Origin: Peptostreptococcaceae bacterium
GTDB lineage: Bacteria; Bacillota; Clostridia; Peptostreptococcales; Filifactoraceae
Reading direction: 5' to 3'
Length of the DNA stretch: 64,000 nucleotides
Assembly: GCA_030532705.1 (NCBI GenBank)
Contig: JAUNKR010000004.1
Span: forward strand, 1 to 64,000
Part shown: piece after piece, positions 36,788 to 44,903 of the stretch
How the letters are laid out: each line of letters starts with the position of its first letter
Position numbering within the stretch: position 1 is the stretch's first letter
Translations under genes and position numbers: made by a program
The notes under the pieces: model-generated
Told to the model about the DNA's origin: nothing
The model's input: only the letters and a program-made list of their open reading frames with translations
Databases searched by the model: none

Positions 36788-38323
36788 TTATATCGAGCGG
36801 ATCTCGCCGACAGCCTGCTCGACCTTCTCGATCAATTCACGGCTGTCGAGCAGTTTTGCATAAAGATCGATATCCGTGTACATCACACGATCCTGATCCA
36901 CACAGGAGATCTTGTCACGCACTGCACGATATGCTGCCGACGTTCCTTTGCCGAGCGGCTTGTCTCCGCGAAGGTCGATCCCCTGACATGCACCCATCAG
37001 CTCCATCGCCAGCACATTTTTTGCATTTTCGGCAACCTCGAGCGCCTTTCTCGCCGCGATCGTTCCCATCGAAACATGATCCTCCTGATTTGCGGAAGAC
37101 GGGATCGAGTCCACCGATGCCGGATGCGTGAGCACCTTGTTTTCCGATACGAGCGCCGCTGCAGAATATTGCACGATCATAAAGCCCGAGTTCAATCCCC
37201 CGTCCGGTGACAAGAATGCCGGAAGGCCGTTTGAAAGCGCAGGATTTACCAGACGCTCCAATCGACGCTCCGAAATATTCGCCAATTCTGCGATCGCGAT
37301 CGCCAAAAAGTCCATCGGAAGCGCCATCGGCTGACCGTGGAAATTTCCGCCGGAGATCACGGAATCGTCCTCTTCAAAGATGAGCGGATTATCCGTTACC
37401 GCATTGATCTCGATCTCGACTTTCTGCTTCACATACTCGATCGCATCCTTCGATGCTCCGATCACCTGAGCCGAGCAGCGCAACGCATAGGCATCCTGAA
37501 CGCGCTTTTCGCCCTGTCTTGTAATATTCTGAGAACCTTCGATGATACGCAATACATTGTCTGCCGTTGCGATCTGACCATGCTGTCCTCTCGCCTGATG
37601 GATCCGAGGATCAAAGGCATCCGAGATCCCTTCCAACGCTTCCATCGTCAAGCCCACGTTGATATCCGACTGCTTCGCGAGCATCTGCGCCTGATAGAGC
37701 GCAAAACATCCCACTGCGGTCATCACCTGTGTTCCGTTGATCAGCGCAAGCCCTTCCTTCGATGACAGCTCGATCGGCTCCATTCCGGCAAGCTTGAGCG
37801 CCTCCGCGGAGCTCATCCTTTTGCCCTCATAAAAGGCTTCGCCCAGTCCCAGCATCGTAAGCACCATATGAGAAAGCGGAGCCAAGTCGCCACTCGCTCC
37901 CAGCGAACCCTTCTCCGGGATCACCGGATGTACTCCCTTATTGAGCAGATCCAGAAGCTGCTCCACGGTTGAAAGACGAATGCCCGACAGCCCTCTTGAA
38001 AGCGCATTGAGGCGCAGCATCATGATCGCACGCACGATATGCTCCGGGAACGGCTTTCCTACACCGCAGGCATGTGATATGATCAGATTTTTTTGCAAAG
38101 TTCCCGTATCCTCTTTACCGATAAAAACGTCCGAGAACTTTCCAAATCCGGTCGTGATCCCATAGACCACACGCTCTTCGGCAACATATTTATCGACGAC
38201 CTTGCGAGAGTCGGAGATACTTTTCTTCACTTCCTCCGAAAGCTCCAGTAAATATCCATTCTTGGCTACATTGATCACATCCTCCAGACAGATCCCCTGA
38301 TGCGTTAACACTACTTTATTCAT
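36788..38323 (-). CDS. hutH: Histidine ammonia-lyase
   Basis: Converts L-histidine to urocanate and ammonia, the first step of histidine breakdown. The 511 residues include the Ala143-Ser144-Gly145 triad in GSLGASGDLAPL that cyclises into the MIO cofactor. Tyr54 in YGITTGFG, QDAYALRCSAQ-type and SANQEDHVSMG segments match histidine rather than phenylalanine lyases. No hutU, hutI or formiminotransferase genes are in this window, so the pathway must be completed elsewhere or urocanate is an end product. It is preceded by a LacI-family regulator and its terminator-like hairpin. The ATG has GGAGG upstream. Confidence 0.95.
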   Translation of the reverse strand: MNKVVLTHQGICLEDVINVAKNGYLLELSEEVKKSISDSRKVVDKYVAEERVVYGITTGFGKFSDVFIGKEDTGTLQKNLIISHACGVGKPFPEHIVRAIMMLRLNALSRGLSGIRLSTVEQLLDLLNKGVHPVIPEKGSLGASGDLAPLSHMVLTMLGLGEAFYEGKRMSSAEALKLAGMEPIELSSKEGLALINGTQVMTAVGCFALYQAQMLAKQSDINVGLTMEALEGISDAFDPRIHQARGQHGQIATADNVLRIIEGSQNITRQGEKRVQDAYALRCSAQVIGASKDAIEYVKQKVEIEINAVTDNPLIFEEDDSVISGGNFHGQPMALPMDFLAIAIAELANISERRLERLVNPALSNGLPAFLSPDGGLNSGFMIVQYSAAALVSENKVLTHPASVDSIPSSANQEDHVSMGTIAARKALEVAENAKNVLAMELMGACQGIDLRGDKPLGKGTSAAYRAVRDKISCVDQDRVMYTDIDLYAKLLDSRELIEKVEQAVGEIRSI

Positions 38324-38348
38324 TCCTTATCCTCCATTGATTTTTCAT

Positions 38349-38384
38349 AAAAAGCACTCCGCCGATCCTCTTTCGGCGAAGTGT
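38349..38384 (-). terminator. Hairpin between lacI-family gene and hutH
   Basis: CACTCCGCCGA (38355-38365) and TCGGCGAAGTG (38373-38383) form a stem of about 11 bp with one mismatch. On the minus strand it is followed by CTTTTT. It sits in the only 71 bases between the regulator gene and hutH, so it either ends the regulator transcript or attenuates readthrough into hutH. Confidence 0.75.
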
Positions 38385-38394
38385 CCCGATCTAA

Positions 38395-39396
38395 CTATTT
38401 TACGCTCTCTCGCTCCACGATCGAATGCGGGAGCACAGTCACTTTCTCATCCGGTGCCACGCCGTCGATATGCTTGAGCAACACGCCGATCGCCAAAGCG
38501 CCGATATCATAGAGCGGCTGGCTGATCGTCGTAAGCTTCGGACGAACGATGCTTGCGATCTTCGAATTATCATAACCCAGTACGCTCACCTGCTCCGGGA
38601 TCTTGATCCCATTGTCGAGCAATGCGTTCACAACGCCTACCGCGGCATCGTCTCCCGTCACGAAATACACATCCGGCAACTTTTTGCTCTTTGCGATGCG
38701 TTCATTCATAAACCGGTAACATTCTTCGATCTTGTCTTTTTTATACATAATATCCAGTTTTTCAAATTTCTTTTTGTTCTTTTGGATCACGCTCGAAAAT
38801 CCCGAAACGATCACTCCGTCATTTGCCGCATCCTTGCTCTTCGCCTCAACGACACAGATATTCTTAAACTTTTTGTCCAAAAGATATTGTGCGGCATCCG
38901 CACCCGCTTGATAATGGTCGATCCCCACGGATACGATATCAAACTCTTTGGCATTTTTGCACACATAGACTGTCGGGATATTGCTCACCTTCAGCACGGA
39001 GATCGACTCCTCCGTCAAATTCCAGCTCACAAAGATGATCCCCGCCACCTGTTTGTTCAGCAAAAGGTCGATATATCGCTTTTCCTCCTTGAACTCGCCA
39101 TAGGAGTTGCACAACAAAATATCGTAGCCATAGATCTTTCCGACCTCTTCGATCCCATTGAGCATCTCGCCCATCTTATAGTTTGCAATATCCGGCACGA
39201 TCACCCCGATAAAATTGCTCTTTCGAAGGACCAAACTTCTTGCTACAGGATTCGGTACATACTTTGTCTCCTCGATCACCTTCAACACTCTCTCGCGAAT
39301 ATCCGGCGATACCGGCTTTGAATCATTGATGACTCTGGAGACTGTCGAGATCGATACTCCCGCTAATTTCGCAACATCCTTAATGGTAATAGACAT
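38395..39396 (-). CDS. LacI/GalR-family transcriptional regulator
   Basis: A 333-residue repressor. The N-terminal helix-turn-helix and hinge (ITIKDVAKLAGVSISTVSRV at 3-22, then YVPNPVARSL) are classic. A periplasmic-binding-protein-like sensor domain follows (about 60-333) with IGVIVPDIANY and a late VSVLGYDNSKIA segment. The effector is unknown; most relatives bind sugars or nucleosides. It lies directly upstream of hutH in the same direction, so it may control that gene and itself. I did not find a clear palindromic operator in the short gaps around it. trmB lies 36 bases upstream. Confidence 0.93.
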   Translation of the reverse strand: MSITIKDVAKLAGVSISTVSRVINDSKPVSPDIRERVLKVIEETKYVPNPVARSLVLRKSNFIGVIVPDIANYKMGEMLNGIEEVGKIYGYDILLCNSYGEFKEEKRYIDLLLNKQVAGIIFVSWNLTEESISVLKVSNIPTVYVCKNAKEFDIVSVGIDHYQAGADAAQYLLDKKFKNICVVEAKSKDAANDGVIVSGFSSVIQKNKKKFEKLDIMYKKDKIEECYRFMNERIAKSKKLPDVYFVTGDDAAVGVVNALLDNGIKIPEQVSVLGYDNSKIASIVRPKLTTISQPLYDIGALAIGVLLKHIDGVAPDEKVTVLPHSIVERESVK

Positions 39397-39432
39397 ATTT
39401 TCCTCCTTTATTTTCCTTCTACCATTTTACAA

Positions 39433-40083
39433 TTAAACGAGAGTACATTCAAGAGAAAAAATCGTTTTCTTTAAAGAAATGAACTTTTTTTCATACTCGG
39501 TCTTGATATAGATCGGGTCCGTTTCTCCCAGCTCCTGCTGAAGATCAGGGGCATAAAGATCCCAAATCTCCCTCGTGATCTCATATCGACTCATTTTGAT
39601 CTGTTGAATGCTAAATCGAAAGAGTTCGAGATCGTCCGTCTTGAAAAATAATTTGGCGCCGTTCTTGGAAATATTCTCATACTTTCGGAGCATCTCCAAA
39701 TGGGTGAGTCGGCGCTTGGCATAGCGTTGCTTCGCCCATGGGTCCGAAAAGTTGAGATAGATCCCCTCGACCGAATCCGACGGGATCAGCGACTCGATAT
39801 CCGAGGCATTGGATCCGATCAGGCGGATATTGGAAAGCGAGGCCTCCTCGATCTTTTTTCCGGCTAGGATCAGTAATGGGACCTGTCTTTCGATCCCCAA
39901 AAATTTTCGCTCGGGATATCTTTTGGCATGCTCGGTCAAAAAATCACCCCTGCCCATCCCGATCTCTATATACAGTTCTTCTTCCCCGATGAAAGAAGTG
40001 ACGTTCTCTTTTTGTAAGAGAATGCCTCGCTTGATCAGCGCATCGATTTTTTCTTTGTGATCCTTTGGTCTTCTGTATCGCAT
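39433..40083 (-). CDS. trmB: tRNA (guanine-N7-)-methyltransferase
   Basis: Methylates G46 in the variable loop of tRNAs using SAM. The 216 residues show the SAM motif EIGMGRGDF, the LNFSDPWAKQRYAKRRLTH segment that is diagnostic for TrmB, and the late ETDPIYIKTEYE motif. It is transcribed divergently from acpP with an 87-base spacer that contains the acpP promoter. Normal length. Confidence 0.97.
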   Translation of the reverse strand: MRYRRPKDHKEKIDALIKRGILLQKENVTSFIGEEELYIEIGMGRGDFLTEHAKRYPERKFLGIERQVPLLILAGKKIEEASLSNIRLIGSNASDIESLIPSDSVEGIYLNFSDPWAKQRYAKRRLTHLEMLRKYENISKNGAKLFFKTDDLELFRFSIQQIKMSRYEITREIWDLYAPDLQQELGETDPIYIKTEYEKKFISLKKTIFSLECTLV

Positions 40084-40108
40084 TTTTTCTCCAAAATAAT
40101 TTTTATGG

Positions 40109-40137
40109 TTGATAAATTCTATTGGTTGTATTATACT
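40109..40137 (+). promoter_or_regulatory. Sigma-A promoter for acpP
   Basis: TTGATA (40109-40114), a 17-base spacer and TATACT (40132-40137), each five of six to consensus. The leader is short, with AGGAGG at 40161-40166. Confidence 0.8.
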
Positions 40138-40170
40138 CTAAAAAAACAATCTTTTTTTGTAGGAGGACTT

Positions 40171-40401
40171 ATGATTTTTGAAAAAATTCAAGAGATTATC
40201 AGCAAGCAGCTAGGCATTGATAGGGACTCTATCCAGTTAACCTCCAACCTAACTACTGATCTTGATGCTGATTCGATCGAAGCGGTGGAGATCATTATGG
40301 CGATTGAAGATGAATTCGATATCGAAATCCCCGATGAAAAGATCGAAAGTATCGTAACGGTTCAAAATCTAATCGATTTTATCGAATCTTGCATTGGGTA
40401 A
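40171..40401 (+). CDS. acpP: Acyl carrier protein
   Basis: A 76-residue acidic carrier protein. The start ATG at 40171 has AGGAGG four bases upstream; longer in-frame extensions lack a ribosome site. The phosphopantetheine attachment serine is Ser35 in LDADSIEAVE, where the usual DSL is DSI, still consistent with acyl carriers. It shuttles acyl chains in fatty acid synthesis. It is isolated from any fab gene here, so it may be the housekeeping ACP or serve a special pathway. Its 3' end overlaps the convergent RluD-family gene by 33 bases. Confidence 0.9.
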   Translation: MIFEKIQEIISKQLGIDRDSIQLTSNLTTDLDADSIEAVEIIMAIEDEFDIEIPDEKIESIVTVQNLIDFIESCIG

Positions 40402-41289
40402 TATTTTTTGTATGAGCTCTCTAATATCTTTAGGGAGCTCTATTGTTATCTCGATCTTTTGCTCCTTCCTCGGCGAATAAAACGCCAAACGAAGCGAATG
40501 AAGCGCTTGACGTCCGATCAGCTCCGTATCCCCTCCATAGAGCTCATCCCCAAAAAGCGAATGTCCCAAAGCCGAAAAATGCACTCGGATCTGATGTGTG
40601 CGTCCCGTTTCCAAGCGGATCCTCAAAAGCGATGCTTTCGGATCGCTCGCGACCACTTCATAATGTGTGACCGCCCGCTGTCCGTCCTCTCGGATCTCGC
40701 GCCGGATCCCATCTTCCGATTTTGCGATCGGCCGATCGATCGTTCCGCCTTCTTCCATCTTGCCTTGAACGACCGCGATATACTCCTTCTCCAGTTCCCA
40801 CATCGAATGATCCTTCGTCAATACGCTGTGCGCATACGAATTTTTTGCAATGATCAATATCCCGCTCGTGTATCGGTCCAGCCGATTGACAAAGCGAACC
40901 TTGGACGAGATCCCCTTCTCCCGAAAATAAAACAATACCGCATTGAGCATCGTATCATAGAGATGGCTCCTCGTCGGATGAACGACCATATCCTCCGGTT
41001 TTTCCACTACCAACAGATCCTCATCTTCGTAATAGATCGTCAGCGGGATATCCTGCGGAAGATATTCACTATTTTCTTTCGGAAGAAGCACCACGATCTC
41101 ATCACCGCGTTGCACATCGGCATATACTTTTGCCTTCCTGCCGTTTAAGAAAATATAATCGCCCTTTTTTAAGGCAACGACTGCCCGGATCGAAAGATCC
41201 ATCTCATTCAACAGGATCTCCTTGAGCGTGCCCTCTCCCTCAGCCCTCCATACCAACTGATCATATCGCTGTTTCCCTTCGACCCACAT
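40369..41289 (-). CDS. RluA/RluD-family rRNA or tRNA pseudouridine synthase
   Basis: A 306-residue pseudouridine synthase. An S4-like RNA-binding domain (about 20-70, with LKKGDYIFLNGR) precedes the catalytic domain, which has the active-site motif NRLDRYTSGI with its catalytic aspartate. A GRTHQIRVHFSALGHSLFGDELYG segment characteristic of the RluA/RluC/RluD group follows. RluD usually has HRLD; here the position reads NRLD. Target uridines cannot be inferred. The stop lies inside the acpP coding region on the other strand (33-base convergent overlap). A good promoter lies 29 to 57 bases upstream of the start. Confidence 0.93.
   Translation of the reverse strand: MWVEGKQRYDQLVWRAEGEGTLKEILLNEMDLSIRAVVALKKGDYIFLNGRKAKVYADVQRGDEIVVLLPKENSEYLPQDIPLTIYYEDEDLLVVEKPEDMVVHPTRSHLYDTMLNAVLFYFREKGISSKVRFVNRLDRYTSGILIIAKNSYAHSVLTKDHSMWELEKEYIAVVQGKMEEGGTIDRPIAKSEDGIRREIREDGQRAVTHYEVVASDPKASLLRIRLETGRTHQIRVHFSALGHSLFGDELYGGDTELIGRQALHSLRLAFYSPRKEQKIEITIELPKDIRELIQKILPNARFDKID
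40413..40441 (+). terminator. Possible terminator of acpP
   Basis: GAGCTCTCTAA (40414-40424) pairs with TTAGGGAGCTC (40430-40440), one wobble pair, loop of five. The run after it on the plus strand is only weakly T-rich. It lies inside the 3' coding end of the convergent RluD-family gene, so it is tentative. Confidence 0.4.
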
Positions 41290-41317
41290 AATCTCTCCTT
41301 ACTTTTGTAATATTCCA

Positions 41318-41346
41318 ATGATAACATTAAGTATATCGCATGGCAA
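41318..41346 (-). promoter_or_regulatory. Sigma-A promoter for the RluD-family gene
   Basis: TTGCCA (41341-41346), a 17-base spacer and TATCAT (41318-41323) on the minus strand, each five of six to consensus, 29 bases before the ATG. Confidence 0.75.
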
Positions 41347-41458
41347 TCTATTTTTTATACTTAGCTAATATATCACACTTTCACAGCTCAGTCATTATCC
41401 AAAAAAGAGTTTACATTATAGAGATTTTGCGCTAATCTATACAGGAAAGGTGGTAACT

Positions 41459-42259
41459 ATGGGCAAAAAAATTTTTATCTCACCAAATCCGTCCCGCGAG
41501 TCGCAGATGGTCTGTAGCGATCTCAAGAAAAGGCTGATCGAAGAAGGTTTTATCCCCGTGGATCAGATCGAAAGCGACACCGATCTGATCATTGCGATCG
41601 GAGGCGATGGATCTTTTATCAACGCGATCCATAAATATGATTATCCAAAAGTGCCGATCGTCGGGATCAATACAGGGCATCTTGGATTTTTGCAGGATAT
41701 CCACCCAAAGGATATCGACAAATTCATCGAGGATTATCGAGCGGAACGATATTATCTGATGCCGATCGCGATCCTCAAAGCCGTGATCGATACAGGAGAT
41801 CGCGATGTGACGATCTATGCGATCAACGAGATCGTCATCCGAAACACGATGACACGGATGATCCATCTTTCAGTCAACATCAATCGTTCTTTTATCGAGC
41901 GTTTCAGCGGCGACGGTCTGATCGTGGCGACACCGACCGGCTCCACTGCGTACAATTATTCCGCAGGCGGTGCGATCGTCGACCCATCGTTGGAAGTTTT
42001 ACAGCTCACACCATTGTGTCCGTCCAATACCAATGCGTATCGCTCGTTCACCTCGAGCATCGTGACGGCGCCCCATTCCGTGATCGAGATCTATCCGGAA
42101 TCTGCCGATATCACCTCGGTACAACTTGTAAATGACGGTTTTGACAAACCTTTTGATAATGTAAAGAAGATCACGATCACATCGGCTCAGCGTAAGATCG
42201 ATGTGCTTCGACTATATAATTACGACTTCTGGGATAAGGTCACCAATCGATTTTTGTAA
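41459..42259 (+). CDS. nadK: NAD kinase
   Basis: Phosphorylates NAD to NADP using ATP or inorganic polyphosphate. The ATG at 41459 (266 residues) has AAAGGTGG five bases upstream; a GTG nine bases earlier overlaps that site. The catalytic GGDG motif is at 48-51 (IGGDGSFI). It is followed by GINTGHLGFL, the NE motif in YAINEIVI and the glycine-rich ATPTGSTAYNYSAGG loop. No cofactor-changing differences are visible. It heads a two-gene plus-strand run with the phosphodiesterase gene, 35 bases apart. Confidence 0.96.
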   Translation: MGKKIFISPNPSRESQMVCSDLKKRLIEEGFIPVDQIESDTDLIIAIGGDGSFINAIHKYDYPKVPIVGINTGHLGFLQDIHPKDIDKFIEDYRAERYYLMPIAILKAVIDTGDRDVTIYAINEIVIRNTMTRMIHLSVNINRSFIERFSGDGLIVATPTGSTAYNYSAGGAIVDPSLEVLQLTPLCPSNTNAYRSFTSSIVTAPHSVIEIYPESADITSVQLVNDGFDKPFDNVKKITITSAQRKIDVLRLYNYDFWDKVTNRFL

Positions 42260-42294
42260 CGGATCTTAGAAGAACTTTTCGAAATGGAGGAATC

Positions 42295-42846
42295 ATGCGG
42301 ATCGGGATAATGAGTGACACACATGGCAATCTTGCCTGCTTTGAGCAGGCGATGGAGATTATCGGAAATGCCGACTATATCATCCACTGCGGCGATGTTT
42401 TGCCGACCTACTCCCGTTTTATCGACGAGGATCCTGTCATTGCATTGGCACAAAGGATCCGCTCGCTCAAGCATATCTTTATCGTCCGAGGCAATGGCGA
42501 TACGGCAGAGCATGCGCGCTTATTGGGGCATGAGCTTTCCTCCCCTTATCGATTGATCAAGATCGGAGGCTACAAATTCTTTGTGACCCATGGACATCAT
42601 TATTCGCCGATGCAGATGATCTGGAAGGCAAAAGAGCTCGGAGCCGATATCATCTGCTACGGACATAGCCATGTCAAAGAACTCGATACCGACGGAGAGA
42701 TTCTGATCCTAAATCCCGGCAGCACCTCTCTTCCCCGTGACGGTTCCAGATCCTGTGCCGTCATTGAAAATGGCACGGTCTTTGTCTATGACCTGGACAG
42801 CAAAGAGATCCTCGGACAGCTCACGATCCCCGATCGCACTGAATGA
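42295..42846 (+). CDS. YfcE/MJ0936-family metallophosphodiesterase
   Basis: A 183-residue calcineurin-like phosphoesterase. The metal-binding motifs are in the standard order: SDTHGN, HCGDV, GNGD in place of the usual GNCD, THGHHY, and GHSHV with a final NPGSTSLPRD. Members hydrolyse artificial phosphodiesters; the natural substrate is unknown. The ATG follows GGAGG at six bases. Next to nadK, as in several Clostridia, but functional linkage is not established. Confidence 0.95.
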   Translation: MRIGIMSDTHGNLACFEQAMEIIGNADYIIHCGDVLPTYSRFIDEDPVIALAQRIRSLKHIFIVRGNGDTAEHARLLGHELSSPYRLIKIGGYKFFVTHGHHYSPMQMIWKAKELGADIICYGHSHVKELDTDGEILILNPGSTSLPRDGSRSCAVIENGTVFVYDLDSKEILGQLTIPDRTE

Positions 42847-43017
42847 TCGAGCCAAGCCTGTCTTTCGAAGAGTGATCGAGCCAAAATCTTCATCCGCCTT
42901 CTTACTTTTCGATCAAATCCACGCTGTTTAGCCGAGGATCCAAAAGATTTTTGTCTCGCACGGATCGCAGGTTCGCGATCTCCTTCTCCACTTATTCAAA
43001 AAATAGGCGATTTATCC

Positions 43018-43046
43018 TTGAAAAAATACGCGCCTTATGATATATT
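43018..43046 (+). promoter_or_regulatory. Promoter of tRNA-Arg
   Basis: TTGAAA (43018-43023), a 17-base spacer and TATATT (43041-43046), about ten bases before the expected transcription start and shortly before the tRNA 5' end. Confidence 0.8.
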
Positions 43047-43062
43047 TATAAAGTATTTTACT

Positions 43063-43139
43063 GCACCAGTAGCTCAGATGGATAGAGCAGTGGCCTTCGA
43101 AGCCACGTGTCAGGGGTTCGAGTCCCTTCTGGTGCACCA
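43063..43139 (+). tRNA. tRNA-Arg (anticodon TCG)
   Basis: Full cloverleaf of 77 bases including an encoded CCA. The acceptor arms GCACCAG and CTGGTGC pair. The D-arm carries AGCTCAGATGGATAGAGC, the anticodon stem GTGGC/GCCAC encloses loop CTTCGAA giving anticodon TCG, and the T-arm has GGTTCGAGTCCC. It reads CGA arginine codons. Its 3' end is the boundary between ordinary chromosomal genes and the prophage, so it is the likely phage attachment site. Confidence 0.97.
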
Positions 43140-43149
43140 AACCCATTCA

Positions 43150-43175
43150 ATTCGAACACAAGAATATTCGAACAC
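43150..43175 (+). repeat. 10-base direct repeat next to tRNA-Arg
   Basis: ATTCGAACAC occurs at 43150-43159 and again at 43166-43175, starting 11 bases after the tRNA. Such short repeats beside an attachment site can be integrase arm-type sites, but nothing here proves it. Confidence 0.35.
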
Positions 43176-43209
43176 CAAAATTTTTGTGTCTCTTCCTTAT
43201 ATAATAGTA

Positions 43210-43250
43210 ATAAAAAAAATTTAAAGGGTAGACCTTCGGGTCTACCCTTC
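43210..43250 (-). terminator. Terminator of the phage lysis operon
   Basis: A perfect 11-bp stem (43224-43234 with 43239-43249) and a four-base loop, followed on the minus strand by an A/T stretch ending in eight T residues. It lies a few bases after the endolysin stop, ending late transcription before it reaches the tRNA. Confidence 0.92.
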
Positions 43251-43256
43251 GACATT

Positions 43257-43913
43257 TCATCTCGCAAAATTGATCTCAGCGATCTTTTCTTTGTTGTCAT
43301 ATTTCACGTCAAGCCCATTCAGCCTGAGATCTTGCAACTTCACAAAGTTGTTTCCGTCCTTTTCGATCGTCTGCACCTTGACCAATCTGCCATTTATTTT
43401 CATTTTTATTTCTTTTACCACTTCCTGATCCTCTCCTTCCATCTCCGCCCGGATCATATCCAAAAAGCGATCCCAGCCTTTTTCCATCGTGCGATGCGGA
43501 CAGTTTTTGCCTGAGCAATCAAAGTGCCTGATTACTCGATCAATACTCCAATTGTATTCTTTGAGCTTCTGGACTATAAATTTTACCGCCAATCGTTCGG
43601 CAGCGTCAAATCTCGCTCCTCCGGATTTGGAATAACAGATCTCGATGCCGATCCCTGTCATATTCCCTTTTCCGGCACCGTCCCCCGCGTGCCATGCATT
43701 GCGATCCTCCGGGATGCCCTGAACAATTTCTCGGTCATCGATGGCAAAATGAAATCCAGTCGGTTTTTCATTTCGAATCATGTAAGCAATCTCATTTTTT
43801 GCTGATGCATCGTTAGCCGTATTATGAACCACAATGTATTTCGGCTGCATCGGATTCGGACACTTTAATTTATACCTGGCCGGCGGTACCAGATTTTTGA
43901 TTACTTCCAACAT
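43257..43913 (-). CDS. Phage endolysin, N-acetylmuramoyl-L-alanine amidase
   Basis: A 218-residue Amidase_2 (T7 lysozyme-like) enzyme that cuts the bond between MurNAc and the stem peptide. Zinc ligands are His30 (VVHNTA), His130 and Cys138 (HFDCSGKNCPHR), with the eight-residue spacing of T7 lysozyme. WHAGDG and GIEICYS motifs are also present. The C-terminal 50 residues (about 165-218) form a small beta-rich module with NGRLVKVQTIEKDGNNFVKL. It resembles copper amine oxidase N-terminal-like domains and may bind the cell wall. No signal peptide, so release depends on the holin encoded just upstream. Confidence 0.95.
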   Translation of the reverse strand: MLEVIKNLVPPARYKLKCPNPMQPKYIVVHNTANDASAKNEIAYMIRNEKPTGFHFAIDDREIVQGIPEDRNAWHAGDGAGKGNMTGIGIEICYSKSGGARFDAAERLAVKFIVQKLKEYNWSIDRVIRHFDCSGKNCPHRTMEKGWDRFLDMIRAEMEGEDQEVVKEIKMKINGRLVKVQTIEKDGNNFVKLQDLRLNGLDVKYDNKEKIAEINFAR

Positions 43914-43917
43914 TGGA

Positions 43918-44256
43918 TCACTCCTTTTGCTTTTCTAATATATTCCATCCGTTTTTGTTAAATTCATCCACTATCATATCAATAAGGACATTAAGCTGCG
44001 CCTCATCAATGGTAAAGCCGATCGCTCGCAAATACTTAATAACCTCGGCTTTTTTGAGCGCTCCTGCGCCTCTTTGCTTATATATTTCCTCTGCCCATTT
44101 GACGGCAAATTTCGCCCAAAACTCAAGCTCCGCACGCTGCTTTTCGGTCGTATTCCTGTTATACACCGCCCGCAATGCAGGGATGGCGATCAACGTAACG
44201 ATCGCTAAAAGTACCTGTAAAACCAACTTCACGATTTCAAATATTTCTTGTTTCAT
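43918..44256 (-). CDS. Phage holin, LLH family
   Basis: A 112-residue protein with one N-terminal membrane helix (VKLVLQVLLAIVTLIAIPAL), then a predominantly helical charged domain. KAEVIKYLRAIGFTIDEAQLNVLIDMIVDEF is spread over the C-terminal half. This layout matches the LLH holin family (phages of Gram-positive hosts). It should open the membrane for the endolysin, whose gene starts four bases after this one ends. It overlaps the preceding gene by 20 bases. Confidence 0.85.
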   Translation of the reverse strand: MKQEIFEIVKLVLQVLLAIVTLIAIPALRAVYNRNTTEKQRAELEFWAKFAVKWAEEIYKQRGAGALKKAEVIKYLRAIGFTIDEAQLNVLIDMIVDEFNKNGWNILEKQKE

Positions 44257-44551
44257 CTTCGATTACCTCTCTTTCTGCAAGTCCCATTTTTTTCAAGTTT
44301 TCAGCTTTGGCTTTGTTGTAGTAAAAACCAGTTGCGATTCCGAATTCTCCGAACCATGCCGGGATGAGATAAGACAGAGCTGATGTGTCTTTGGTCTCCC
44401 AGATGATGTATGCTGAAAAAGCCGTCAGCGCTGTTACAAAAAACGTCACATACACGAGCATCACTTTGCTGAATTCAAACCGCTTTTTGTATTTGTTCGT
44501 TTTGGCGCGATGCATCTGCACCATTTCCACTTCCTCTTTGCTTAGTCGCAT
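44237..44551 (-). CDS. Phage membrane protein of the lysis module
   Basis: The ATG at 44551 gives 104 residues and has AGGGGG seven bases upstream. An N-terminal charged helix of about 35 residues is followed by two hydrophobic segments (VMLVYVTFFVTALTAFSAYI and a weaker one around SYLIPAWFGEFGIATGF) and a charged tail. No family recognised. Position between the XhlA-like gene and the holin suggests an accessory holin or antiholin. Confidence 0.7.
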   Translation of the reverse strand: MRLSKEEVEMVQMHRAKTNKYKKRFEFSKVMLVYVTFFVTALTAFSAYIIWETKDTSALSYLIPAWFGEFGIATGFYYNKAKAENLKKMGLAEREVIEDETRNI

Positions 44552-44552
44552 C

Positions 44553-44807
44553 CTAAAGCCCCCTTTCGATTGCCCTGATAAAAAAGCCAATCATTGCCGT
44601 CGCCCCTAACCCCAGCGCCCACCAGAGCGCTTTATTGAGGTTTTCGATGGAATGGATTAGATTATCGATTCGCACTTCAAATGCCGATTGCTTTTTCTCA
44701 ACCTCATCAAGTCGCTCTGAAAATCGATTCAACCTTGTTTCATTTCGATTGATGCGATCCATAACGATCTCGTGCCGCGCCGTGCAGCTTCCATTTTCTT
44801 CGCTCAT
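44553..44807 (-). CDS. XhlA-like phage lysis protein
   Basis: An 84-residue protein with a long predicted coiled coil (about 10-60, heptads of Leu/Ile with Glu/Arg) and a C-terminal membrane helix (ALWWALGLGATAMIGFFI). This is the organisation of hemolysin XhlA proteins, which in PBSX-type prophages cooperate with a holin to lyse cells. The ATG follows GGAGGGG. A terminator-like hairpin precedes its ribosome binding site. Confidence 0.85.
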   Translation of the reverse strand: MSEENGSCTARHEIVMDRINRNETRLNRFSERLDEVEKKQSAFEVRIDNLIHSIENLNKALWWALGLGATAMIGFFIRAIERGL

Positions 44808-44831
44808 TTCCCCTCCTTCTTTTCTTCATCC

Positions 44832-44860
44832 TAAAAAAGAGCGAGGTTGCCCCCGCTCGT
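44832..44860 (-). terminator. Hairpin and T-run upstream of XhlA-like gene
   Basis: GAGCG (44839-44843) pairs with CGCTC (44854-44858), with GG/CC inside. On the minus strand six T residues follow. It separates tail genes from lysis genes and resembles the hairpins found upstream of the small terminase and tape measure genes. Confidence 0.75.
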
Positions 44861-44903
44861 GTGCAAAATACCAACAAAAAAAGCCTGTCAGCTCCGTTAC
44901 CAT

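Noticed and set aside
42844..42884. Twelve-base direct repeat TGATCGAGCCAA after the YfcE-like gene
   Set aside because: Only two short copies and no associated structure; too little to call a CRISPR or regulatory array.
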